Shown here: one piece after another, positions 35,063-42,336 of the stretch
Layout of the letters: each line of letters starts with the position of its first letter
Numbering within the stretch: the stretch's first letter is position 1
NCBI GenBank assembly: GCA_017307065.1
Contig: JAFKGL010000021.1
Span: forward strand, 1-43,083
Direction: 5' to 3'
Source: Candidatus Paracaedimonas acanthamoebae
GTDB lineage: Bacteria; Pseudomonadota; Alphaproteobacteria; Caedimonadales; Caedimonadaceae
DNA: 43,083 nucleotides
Translations under genes and position numbers: made by a program
The notes under the pieces: model-generated
What the model was told of the DNA's origin: nothing
What the model saw: the letters and a program-made list of their open reading frames with translations, nothing else
The model's database searches: none

Positions 35063-35535
35063 TAGGATCGGTCCTCATGCAAAGAACCAGGGGCCAATTT
35101 TAGAGTTGCTTGACGCTCATGAATGCGTTCACGCGCTTTATTTTGATGAGCCTCAAAGCGATCTGGATGCCAGATCTGAAATGTTGCACCTCGACCAACA
35201 AAAGCCGCGGTATCTTCAATTTCAGCAAACGTCACAAGCGCTTTTGGCAAGATTATGCGGCCATCTCCATCAAAGGGGATTTGCTCTGCATCTGCAAAGA
35301 TTGCAGCAGAAAAATCATCTTGAGCTTCAGAAAAAATATCGAGCTGGTCGACACTTTTGCTCATTTGCTCCATGCGAGAAAAACTACAACATTCGATTGC
35401 CGGAAATTTATAAGACCGAAAAGCAATAAATCCAGAATAACCCTCTTGAGAAAGCGTGGCACGATAAGAAGCAGGAACTGAAATTCGTCCCTTCTTATCA
35501 AGTTTGTTCAAATAGGTTGAGAGAAACAGAGCCAT
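35062..35535 (-). CDS. mraZ: Transcriptional regulator MraZ
   Basis: A 157-aa protein with two tandem SpoVT/AbrB-like DNA-binding repeats (LDKKGRISVPASYR near the N-terminus and DGDGRIILPKAL in the second half). In E. coli MraZ forms ring-shaped oligomers and represses the dcw operon by binding phased TGGG repeats in its own promoter. Such repeats are present just upstream (35586-35641). It is the first gene of the cluster, so it is likely autoregulated and controls the whole operon. Confidence 0.95.
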   Translation of the reverse strand: MALFLSTYLNKLDKKGRISVPASYRATLSQEGYSGFIAFRSYKFPAIECCSFSRMEQMSKSVDQLDIFSEAQDDFSAAIFADAEQIPFDGDGRIILPKALVTFAEIEDTAAFVGRGATFQIWHPDRFEAHQNKARERIHERQATLKLAPGSLHEDRS

Positions 35536-35585
35536 CTTCTACTCAATACTTTCTCTTGCCAAATAAAGTTAAAGTTATCGTTGCC

Positions 35586-35641
35586 TGGTCAGATATGGGA
35601 TAGCATGGGATTATCTGGGAGTCAATGGAGATTTTTTGGGA
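35586..35641 (-). promoter_or_regulatory. MraZ box overlapping the dcw operon promoter
   Basis: Read on the plus strand, TGGGA occurs at 35596, 35606 and 35616, exactly ten bases apart, with degenerate copies in phase at 35586 (TGGTC) and 35626 (TGGAG) and a one-base-shifted TGGGA at 35637. This is the TGGG-N6 direct-repeat pattern known for MraZ binding. On the minus strand TTGACT (35625-35620), a 17-bp spacer and TATCCC (35602-35597) form a plausible promoter lying under the repeats, 61-90 bases before the mraZ start. Bound MraZ would cover the promoter, consistent with autorepression. Confidence 0.75.
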
Positions 35642-35661
35642 AAAACATCGTTTCCACAGAG

Positions 35662-35670
35662 TTATCCACA
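35662..35670 (+). promoter_or_regulatory. Perfect DnaA box
   Basis: TTATCCACA matches the strong DnaA-box consensus exactly. It lies about 37 bases upstream of the -35 element proposed for the dcw promoter. One 9-mer can occur by chance, but its position in the control region of the division operon makes a regulatory role plausible. Confidence 0.5.
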
Positions 35671-35823
35671 GCCCAACAATAAAAGACTTCAAAAAAATTA
35701 TTTCTTAAAATCAAAAACTTAAATATCAATAATGAGAAAAAGATAGAGGGATAAATAATAATCTCTAAAAAAAATTCACAGGCCTTTAAATAAACACTTT
35801 AAAGCCAAAATATTCATCAAAAA

Positions 35824-35860
35824 TTAACTTGGGTTAATTTTCCGTTAACGAATGATTAAC
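35824..35860. promoter_or_regulatory. Tandem CtrA-type sites (TTAA-N7-TTAAC)
   Basis: TTAA words start at 35824, 35834, 35845 and 35856. The second with the third and the third with the fourth give two full TTAA-N7-TTAAC sites that share a half-site. The first pair is spaced by six bases. TTAA-N7-TTAA is the consensus of CtrA, the alphaproteobacterial cell-cycle response regulator. The block lies between divergent genes, about 290 bases from mraZ and 220 from the metallo-beta-lactamase-fold gene. The region is AT-rich, which raises chance occurrence of TTAA, but not of ordered full sites ending in C. Confidence 0.55.
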
Positions 35861-36025
35861 AGATCCCTAATATAAGTGATATGGAATCTCTCAGCGAGCC
35901 ACTTTTAATAGAAAAAAACCCCCAAGGAAATCAACCAACTGTCAAAAGATAAAATAAAGTTATATTGAAGAATAAAATCAAAAAATAAGCCCTCACTCTC
36001 TAATTACTACAAAAATGTTCTTATA

Positions 36026-36053
36026 TTGACAATAATACAGTAGTCTTTACAGT
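36026..36053 (+). promoter_or_regulatory. Promoter of the exported MBL-fold gene
   Basis: TTGACA (36026-36031), a 16-bp spacer and TACAGT (36048-36053) form a near-consensus promoter. Transcription would start near 36060, giving a leader of about 20 bases with AGGGGG before the ATG at 36081. This argues against the in-frame ATG at 36057. The rest of 35671-36025 is AT-rich and shows no gene. Confidence 0.55.
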
Positions 36054-36080
36054 TGTATGGATTTTAATAGGGGGAAAAGT

Positions 36081-38384
36081 ATGAGAAAATTCTTTATCAC
36101 GGTATGTGCATTTTTATATTCAACCAACTTATACGCAACCTACCCTTTAAAAGATGAGATTACTTTTTTTAATGTTGGCCAAGGTCATGCAGTTCTCGTC
36201 AATAAGATTGGCTATACTCCTCTATTGATTGATGCTGGATCAGATGGACGGCCTTATGCACAAGGTGAGACTTATGAATGGAAAACCTATCCTGAACCTC
36301 TTCTCATTGGACAGATCAGTAGAAAGATACTCGACTGTTGGCAGCAATCTCATGGCGGGGTATTGCAAGGTGGTGATTACCATTTAAATATTATTGTGAC
36401 GCACCCTGATAAAGATCATAAAGATTTTATTCCTTCAGTTTTATCTCAAATTTGCTCAATTCAGCCTCATAATAATTTTACTTTCTCAATTAAGGCATTA
36501 TTAGGAGGAAATGACACACTTTATCCACAAGGATTCTTAGGAGGTTATGCGTTTTGGTATTCTTCTACTTATTTAGGACTCTATTCCAGAGGTGTTTGTG
36601 GTTTCTTAGAAACAAGCGGATGTATAACTCATCTGTATTGTCCTGAAGGAATTAAAAGCGATGATAATAGATGGAGTATTATTACACGAATTCAATTAGA
36701 TGGCATTTCAGCCATATTGACAGGAGATGCAAATAGGACTGTTAAAAATCAAATGCTCACTTCATTAGCTGGAAGAACAAATGAAATTGAATCAGATATT
36801 TTACTTGCCCCTCATCATGGATCAGACAATGACACATATTGTGAATCATGGGATCAAGCTGTTAACCCTCAAGCAATTATTATAGGGGCTGCCCCTAATA
36901 ACGGCCAAAATGGATATGGTCATCCTAGAGCAAGCATCATCTTAAAACACTTAGAGCTTTTACAGGGAAACGGGCGCCTTTGGGCGCAAAATGTTATGCC
37001 ACATTGTATACTTTATCGCGGCGACCAAGCATTACATGAAACTATTCAACATAAATTTTCCCAAGCAAAACCAGAACCAAGATTATTTGATAAAGTCCCA
37101 AACTTTTCATGGGAACATGCAACAGAAATGGAAAAATGGCATCTAGTATGGGCTGATATTCCAATATATACTTTATGGACAACTGGTACATTAGTCTTTA
37201 GTGAAAATCCTCAAACACCACGCTATCTTGATGCTCCAAATGGATTAATGACTTATGTTGCAGTACCAGAACCTAAATATTTTCTAAGTCCTGTACAACG
37301 AGATCGTGAACCAGCTTTAATAGAATTTGTAACCGAATTTTCGATCAATGGCGATGGAGATGCAGAGAAAACTAACGAATTAAAACAGTATATTAGAACT
37401 TTTTCATCTGAAGCAGAAGTTTTTTTATTAAAAGAAAGCCTTGTTCTGAAAGAAGGCTTATCTCTCTATAAAAATAGAGCCAAAATTTTAAATACTTTAT
37501 TAGAAATCCCCTCTTCGGAAAGAAATGCACTATTTAAACTTGTAAAACCTTTAATCCAATCTAATACAAGAAATTTTAGCGCAAGGTATCGCATTTTTGA
37601 TTCTTTGAAATCTATTATTTCTGGTGAGCGTGCATCCTTTATAATATTTTTGAGGGAACATTTTTTTCTTGAACCTAAAGATGCAGCAAGAACTGCAAAA
37701 GCCATCGAAACTTTTTCTCAATTTCCTCTCAACGAAGCTGAAGAAATCATGCAATTAATCCAACAAATATATCCCACTCTTAGCGCCCTTTCTACACGTG
37801 AAAGAGATAGCGCACTTGCCATGGTAGCTGCTATGCATTCTATAAGCCCAACAAGACGTACACCTGTATTTAGTACTGCTATGCCCTTTATAATGCCTCA
37901 TGGCAGTTATTTAGCTGAATATCCTAAAGCATGCTTCCATGATCAAGATGATAATTCATCATTAATAAACTTATTTAAGGATGAAGAAAATTTGGTTGGA
38001 TTTTCAAGCAAACTGCAAGAAGCCTTTCAGTACTTAACGAATGATCAGTTTCCTGACCTTTACAAGGAAAATAAACACTTTTTTATACAAGCTCTTAAAG
38101 AAATTCCAGCTACAGATCGAATCAATTTTCTAACAAAAGTTCTACCTTTATTTTCAATTATTTCTCTATTAGAACATCATGAAAATTGGACTCTTTCTAT
38201 GAGAGCCCAAAAGTTGGCTAAAATTTATGGCGAACCAAATTTCTCTCTTAAAATCGATTATTGTATACGACAAATACAACAAGGGAGATTTTTATCTATT
38301 AAAGATTTTGATGGATTGCTAAGTTTCAGTGAAAAATATGCCGAGAAGAAAGCTGCAAAGTCAACAACAGAGGCAACTTCATAG
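36081..38384 (+). CDS. Exported ComEC-like metallo-beta-lactamase-fold protein with helical-repeat C-terminus
   Basis: The 767-aa product begins with a signal peptide (MRKFFITVCAFLYSTNLYA). Residues about 22-330 resemble the periplasmic hydrolase domain of ComEC: FFNVGQGHAVLV, LLIDAGSDG, THPDKDHKDF (metal motif HxDxDH at 108-113), ILTGDAN (Asp about 216) and LAPHHGSDND (245-249). The family's usual GG after HxDxDH is replaced by KDF. There are no ComEC membrane channel helices. The C-terminal ~400 residues have no family I recognise. They are helical and contain related segments with IPSSERN (about 475), LSTRERDS (about 569) and IPATDRIN (about 674), suggesting a repeat of roughly 100 residues. 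It may be an exported nuclease or phosphodiesterase; target and route are unknown. Confidence 0.85.
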   Translation: MRKFFITVCAFLYSTNLYATYPLKDEITFFNVGQGHAVLVNKIGYTPLLIDAGSDGRPYAQGETYEWKTYPEPLLIGQISRKILDCWQQSHGGVLQGGDYHLNIIVTHPDKDHKDFIPSVLSQICSIQPHNNFTFSIKALLGGNDTLYPQGFLGGYAFWYSSTYLGLYSRGVCGFLETSGCITHLYCPEGIKSDDNRWSIITRIQLDGISAILTGDANRTVKNQMLTSLAGRTNEIESDILLAPHHGSDNDTYCESWDQAVNPQAIIIGAAPNNGQNGYGHPRASIILKHLELLQGNGRLWAQNVMPHCILYRGDQALHETIQHKFSQAKPEPRLFDKVPNFSWEHATEMEKWHLVWADIPIYTLWTTGTLVFSENPQTPRYLDAPNGLMTYVAVPEPKYFLSPVQRDREPALIEFVTEFSINGDGDAEKTNELKQYIRTFSSEAEVFLLKESLVLKEGLSLYKNRAKILNTLLEIPSSERNALFKLVKPLIQSNTRNFSARYRIFDSLKSIISGERASFIIFLREHFFLEPKDAARTAKAIETFSQFPLNEAEEIMQLIQQIYPTLSALSTRERDSALAMVAAMHSISPTRRTPVFSTAMPFIMPHGSYLAEYPKACFHDQDDNSSLINLFKDEENLVGFSSKLQEAFQYLTNDQFPDLYKENKHFFIQALKEIPATDRINFLTKVLPLFSIISLLEHHENWTLSMRAQKLAKIYGEPNFSLKIDYCIRQIQQGRFLSIKDFDGLLSFSEKYAEKKAAKSTTEATS

Positions 38385-38431
38385 TACAAGGAACTTAAGG
38401 GCGATTGCAATCAACTAGCTATTGTCAAGAA

Positions 38432-38521
38432 TCACTTTCGATGCCTCCCTCCCCGTACAGTAATTAGGCGCCCTTTAATCTCTTCTAATGGCTCAAACCT
38501 TGCCTCTGTAAGAATTTCCAC
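38432..38521 (-). CDS. Possible small ORF or gene remnant, 29 aa
   Basis: A GTG-started frame of 29 codons, reading EILTEARFEPLEEI and ending in RLITVRGGRHRK, with AGGA eight bases before the start. It lies 39 bases after the next small ORF on the same strand. The predicted peptide is too short for a full domain. The pair may be what is left of a small two-gene unit. Real expression is uncertain. Confidence 0.22.
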   Translation of the reverse strand: MEILTEARFEPLEEIKGRLITVRGGRHRK

Positions 38522-38560
38522 CTCCCTTTTCCTACAAATTATTGGCGGCGATCTTTACTG

Positions 38561-38707
38561 TTACCACATCACCCATTGCAATAAAGGATGCGGTTGAACC
38601 AATGAGCGACGACTCAAATAACGCTCAAGCGCTTCCACAATTTCCTGCTCTTCTTCATCTACCATGATATTCTCTAATTTCTTTCCTTCAGTCACGTCTA
38701 ATGCCAT
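38561..38707 (-). CDS. Possible small ORF, 48 aa, with good ribosome-binding site
   Basis: ATG at 38707 follows AGGAAGC with suitable spacing. The 48-codon product begins MALDVTEGKKLENIMVDEEE and continues with QEIVEALERYLSRRS. An acidic start leading into a charged helix is common among small antitoxins, but I cannot assign a family. In another frame the 3' part reads ESSLIGSTASFIAMGDVVTV before a stop, so the gene may be frameshifted. Confidence 0.3.
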   Translation of the reverse strand: MALDVTEGKKLENIMVDEEEQEIVEALERYLSRRSLVQPHPLLQWVMW

Positions 38708-38721
38708 CCAAGCTTCCTATT

Positions 38722-39334
38722 ATTTATTTCGATTATTTGTTGTTTTACACATCTTTGAAGTCATCAAGAGGAAGACAGAAGAAAATCCCCCCTCTTAAAG
38801 TTACATCTTCATTCTGATAAGCTTAGTGTAATTTCCAATAAAAAGATGAAGATTGCTCTTACCTTCTTCTCTCTACTTGCCCCTTATCAGAAAGAAAGGA
38901 AGCGCCATTTTTTAGAGCGCCAAGTAATCACCAAAATTTTCTTCCCGCTCTAATTCCGCCCTTGAAATAACTTAAAAGTCACCTCAAAGATCATCAAGAC
39001 CTTTCAATAATGCACTCCCAAAATTCTGGACATGAGAAAGTGTTTCTCAAAAATGAGGTTCATTTAACCTTTAAAAACACAATTCCTTAACGAATTATTA
39101 AAATTCCCCTCACCCATGAGCTCCCCTCATCACACCAAAGAACAACCATAAAACAAGGTATCGTTGTAAGCTTAGAATCCTTTTCTAAGCTTACTTTTAT
39201 ACTGTATCAAAAATAGTTACAAATATCAATAAAAACCGTTACTGAATTTAATTTTTTTTGACATTCGTTCGATTTTTAAACCTTTTGTTAACTATTTTCT
39301 GCAACGCTATCATAGGGAACGGGGAGAATAATAA
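38722..39334. other. Long AT-rich non-coding stretch
   Basis: About 600 bases without a credible gene on either strand. It contains a clear terminator-type hairpin (39166-39200, listed separately). TTGACA at 39258-39263 could belong to a promoter for the gene at 39335, but no well-spaced -10 is evident. AGCGCC occurs twice 15 bases apart near 38910-38930. Confidence 0.5.
39166..39200 (+). terminator. Terminator without an obvious upstream gene
   Basis: GTAAGCTTAG and CTAAGCTTAC are perfect 10-base reverse complements around AATCCTTTT, followed by TTTTAT. It points to plus-strand transcription, yet the nearest plus-strand gene ends 780 bases earlier. It may end a long 3' untranslated region or a small RNA. 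Confidence 0.6.
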
Positions 39335-39610
39335 ATGTTAAAAATGTTTAAATACGAGTTAATCGTACTCGCACTTGCTTTTTGTGCGCTTCAATATGGC
39401 CGACTTCAAAACGATACAACCTCTCGCTCTTTTTTACAAAGCGACCGAGGAAATGATGAAATCCAAGACTCAACCGAGTGGGTAGAAGATGCTGAAATCA
39501 GAGTATCAGCTGACGAAACCAACATTACAGCTATGGAACAATTTTTAAGTGTTTCTGCAAAGTTAAATGCGGCGGCAAGCTCTTCAAATAAATCTCAAGT
39601 TGAAATTTAG
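39335..39610 (+). CDS. Small membrane-anchored or exported protein, 91 aa
   Basis: The ATG follows GGGGAG. The N-terminus (MLKMFKYELIVLALAFCALQYG) is a single hydrophobic segment that could be an uncleaved anchor or a signal peptide. The rest is hydrophilic and acidic (DEIQDSTEWVEDAE), ending in an Ala/Ser-rich tail. No family is recognised. A hairpin follows the stop codon. Confidence 0.6.
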   Translation: MLKMFKYELIVLALAFCALQYGRLQNDTTSRSFLQSDRGNDEIQDSTEWVEDAEIRVSADETNITAMEQFLSVSAKLNAAASSSNKSQVEI

Positions 39611-39630
39611 CTTTTCCAAGAATGAAGAAA

Positions 39631-39666
39631 TTTTTGTATGAAGTATCACACACCTTCATACAAAAA
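39631..39666. terminator. Hairpin after the 91-aa gene
   Basis: TTTTTGTATGAAG and CTTCATACAAAAA are perfect 13-base reverse complements around a 10-base loop. The T and A tracts lie inside the stem, so it could act as a terminator on either strand. From 39667 to 39896 nothing else is seen except very AT-rich sequence. Confidence 0.6.
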
Positions 39667-39896
39667 TATCTCTCATTCTAAAGCTTGATTATTTGCTAAA
39701 ACTACAATTCTAGACACTATAAAGTTGTCTAGTTAATTTAAATTAAGCTTATCCAAAACTATATTAATCCTATATTTTCTTATAGTTAATTATATCATGC
39801 GCTAAATTCATAATAAATATTCAAAAACGTCACTTGAATATTATCTATTCATACCTAAATCTATTTTATGAGAAGCATACTTATAAGGAGATTAGG

Positions 39897-40502
39897 ATGA
39901 ATAAGACATTAAAGACACTAACTTACTTAGCCTGGACTTTAACAACCATCGGGTCTACGACTGATTTACTTGCAAACGATGATTTCCGCGAAGACAACAA
40001 AGCCCCTCTCACCCGCAATTATGCCTTAGAAGGTGTTAATCACCTCTGGGAAGCTAGCAAAAACGCAGTATACGCTGCTGGCAGCCTTGGATACGATGTT
40101 GTGATGTTTGGGAATGGTGCCTTCAAAGGAGCTTCCGCTGCAATTCATGCTTGTAGTAGTCTTATTGCTGACAAAGATGAAACCGCAAATATCGCACGCA
40201 AAGAAGCCTCAATAAACCTTAAAGAAGCTAAAGACGATATATATAAAGGAATCACCAATATTCCCACGGCGTTAAGCTATCTTTATAAGGCTACAACTTC
40301 TTTAGGGTATGGTCTTTATGATTTAGGCGTTGCTGGGACGCATGGCGTTCAAACTGCAAGTCATGGCTTAAGTTCTGGATGGAACTATGTTTCTCAATGG
40401 TGGCAAACAAGCAAGTCTGAAGTCATCCATAAAAAAGCCAAAGTAGAAAACGATGACTCCAACAAAGCCCTCATACTCTACAAGCCTCGTCATATAGCTT
40501 AA
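39897..40502 (+). CDS. Exported protein of unknown function, 201 aa, with internal repeat
   Basis: ATG at 39897 follows AAGGAG with seven bases between, and gives a signal peptide (MNKTLKTLTYLAWTLTTIGS, cleavage near LLA). An in-frame ATG at 39834 lacks such a site. The mature part contains two related segments: SLGYDVVMFGNGAFKGASAA followed by IHACSS, and SLGYGLYDLGVAGTHGVQTA followed by SHGLSS, separated by a helical charged stretch. These look like small amphipathic or membrane-active helices. The C-terminus is basic. No family is recognised. Confidence 0.75.
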   Translation: MNKTLKTLTYLAWTLTTIGSTTDLLANDDFREDNKAPLTRNYALEGVNHLWEASKNAVYAAGSLGYDVVMFGNGAFKGASAAIHACSSLIADKDETANIARKEASINLKEAKDDIYKGITNIPTALSYLYKATTSLGYGLYDLGVAGTHGVQTASHGLSSGWNYVSQWWQTSKSEVIHKKAKVENDDSNKALILYKPRHIA

Positions 40503-40515
40503 TTCATACCTTAAC

Positions 40516-40547
40516 ATGAGGTGTTATTGTTAAAAATAGCGCCTCAT
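40516..40547 (+). terminator. Hairpin after the 201-aa exported protein gene
   Basis: ATGAGGTGTTATT pairs with AATAGCGCCTCAT through 13 positions, two of them wobble pairs, starting 13 bases after the stop codon. No T-run follows, so termination efficiency is doubtful. Confidence 0.45.
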
Positions 40548-40638
40548 ACGAAGTAAAAAACATCCATACCAAAATAAAATACTTTAATTTTTATAATAAA
40601 AAATGTATAATTAAAATATAATCAGGGGGAAATTTAAA

Positions 40639-40863
40639 ATGAAAAATAAAAATACTTATCTAATTGTTACTTCACTTCTTAGTATTACCCTCTTAAATGC
40701 TTGCACAACGAATGAAAAACAATTATCTGGCACCCTCGTAGGAGCCGCAGGAGGTGCCGCCATAGGCTCAATGTTTGGCGGTGGAAGCGGACGTATCTTA
40801 GGCGCCGTCATTGGGGCCGGTGCGGGTGGTTTCTTGGGACATGAAGTTGGTAAAAAGATGTAG
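40639..40863 (+). CDS. Glycine-zipper lipoprotein, 74 aa
   Basis: A short signal peptide ends in the lipobox LLNAC (Cys22). The rest is a classical glycine zipper: GTLVGAAGGAAIGSMFGGG then GRILGAVIGAGAGGFLGHEVGKKM, two helices with Gly every fourth residue. Such small 17-kDa-antigen/SlyB/OsmB-type lipoproteins sit in the outer membrane or periplasm and are common in alphaproteobacteria. AGGGGG lies upstream of the ATG, and TATAAT words upstream could be -10 elements. Confidence 0.85.
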   Translation: MKNKNTYLIVTSLLSITLLNACTTNEKQLSGTLVGAAGGAAIGSMFGGGSGRILGAVIGAGAGGFLGHEVGKKM

Positions 40864-40938
40864 AGCAGACAGATCCATCTCTATAAAAACAGGGAAACAG
40901 AGCCAGGCAATGTCCCTCATAAATTTAGGGGCTGATAC

Positions 40939-42144
40939 CTAATTTATTTCAAGACCTCCTTTTATCATTTCTTCATCTGTTAAAAAGCCTTTTTTGTAGG
41001 CATCTCTTCCTACATTAATAATATTTTGAAGATCTGTTACTCCTGAATGGTGGGGAATTTCATGATAAGGTGTACCGATCATTATATAGTAAACAACTTT
41101 AAAGATTAGATTAACAGGATAGTCGAACATTTCTTTTGGAAGAAAGACAAGTTTTTGTAATCGTTCGGCTTGTTCACTTAAAAGTTTTGTTTGATCAAAC
41201 TTTGAAATATTACTTGTATAAAGCTCGTATAAAATTAATAAAGATATCTCACCACTTTTTTGGAAGATCTCAGGATCTTCTCGAGATATCAAAACTTCTT
41301 CGGCGGTCAGGTATTCCTCTTGAGAGGCATAAGAAAAAGCTGACGAAACCCCATACTTATCATTTAACGTCACTGTCTTTTGTATTTCCTTCAGATGCTT
41401 TCCAAGCATCACGTAATAAATAACTTTAAAAATATTTTCCCTTCCTACTCTATAATGTTGAGTACGATTTTTACAAAAACTCATTAAACGTTCTCTCTGA
41501 TCTAGGCTCAATCGAGATTCATCAAATTTTAAAATTTTTTCTGCGTAATTCTTATATAACAATGGAGAAATATCTTCGTTTCCTGGCATAACCTCTAGCC
41601 TTCCTCCTGAAAATCGTATTTCCTCAGGAGTTAGAAAACCTTCTTCACAAGCCTGAAATCTTATCGCTGAAATATTAGTGATAGCGCTTAATTTTAAAAT
41701 CTTTGCGATTTCATGATGATTTTTTCCAATCATCACATAATAAACGACTTTAAATGCAGCATAGCTTTTTAGGTTAAAATGCTTGAGGGGCACTTCACAA
41801 AGCTTTAACAAACGATCTCTTTGGTCTTCATTCAGTAAAAATTCATTAAAATCTTTAAAACCTTGCGCATATTTGAAGTTGTAAGATTGCTTTTTCTGCG
41901 GCTTCCTTACCTGCAAGTTCTCAGATTGAGAAGTTTTTGAACCAGCTGGAACACAACGATATTTCTGAGGAAGTTCCTCCAATGTTGAACTTTGTTGATT
42001 CCTTTTGGGTCGTTTTTTGGCAGATGGAAATTCTACTTCTTCCACAGAAGAAGATGACGCATTTAAAGAATAAACACTCAGAAAAAAGAAAATAAGAGAA
42101 GTTTTAAGAATTAGTTTTTTATAATTTTTATGGCCGCTTTTCAT
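40939..42144 (-). CDS. Exported protein with three ~108-residue repeats
   Basis: The 401-aa product begins with a signal peptide (cleavage near LNAS) and a Ser/Lys-rich disordered region (about 30-95). Three tandem repeats follow, at about 99-176, 206-285 and 315-393. Each has a QRxRLxxxC-like helix, the landmark FKVxYYxMxG (131, 239, 348), a helix of the GKxHxEIxK type, and a closing GFLTxEE(I/V/M). The landmark helix pair resembles a helix-turn-helix (GKNHHEIAKILKLS), but a Sec-exported protein would not act on bacterial DNA. ATG at 42144 is preferred over 42153 because GAGAG lies eight bases before it. No family is recognised. Confidence 0.8.
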   Translation of the reverse strand: MKSGHKNYKKLILKTSLIFFFLSVYSLNASSSSVEEVEFPSAKKRPKRNQQSSTLEELPQKYRCVPAGSKTSQSENLQVRKPQKKQSYNFKYAQGFKDFNEFLLNEDQRDRLLKLCEVPLKHFNLKSYAAFKVVYYVMIGKNHHEIAKILKLSAITNISAIRFQACEEGFLTPEEIRFSGGRLEVMPGNEDISPLLYKNYAEKILKFDESRLSLDQRERLMSFCKNRTQHYRVGRENIFKVIYYVMLGKHLKEIQKTVTLNDKYGVSSAFSYASQEEYLTAEEVLISREDPEIFQKSGEISLLILYELYTSNISKFDQTKLLSEQAERLQKLVFLPKEMFDYPVNLIFKVVYYIMIGTPYHEIPHHSGVTDLQNIINVGRDAYKKGFLTDEEMIKGGLEIN

Positions 42145-42336
42145 TCGAATCATCTCTCAAAAAATTAAAAAGCAAGCTTGGTAATCTCTTATTCGTCAAC
42201 AGATTGCTTTAATTTTATATCTCTTATAGTACCCAGCTACTGGTCAATAATATTTTTATAAACTTCTTCGCAATCCTTGATTTTGCCAATGAGAGCACCT
42301 ATATATCCTGTATGGTATATTTTCAGAAAGAAAAAA

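Noticed and set aside
35640-35880. Chromosomal replication origin (DnaA box, CtrA sites, AT-rich DNA)
   Set aside because: Only one perfect DnaA box is present and none of the usual origin neighbours (dnaA, hemE, parAB) is in the window.
39281-39294. Extra CtrA site upstream of the 91-aa gene
   Set aside because: The two TTAA words are spaced by eight bases, not seven.
41136-41423. Plus-strand frame opposite the triple-repeat protein, and the many similar frames opposite or inside gyrA, ftsZ, murB, murF and others
   Set aside because: No ribosome-binding site or homology; they are shadows of strongly coding genes on the other strand or frame.
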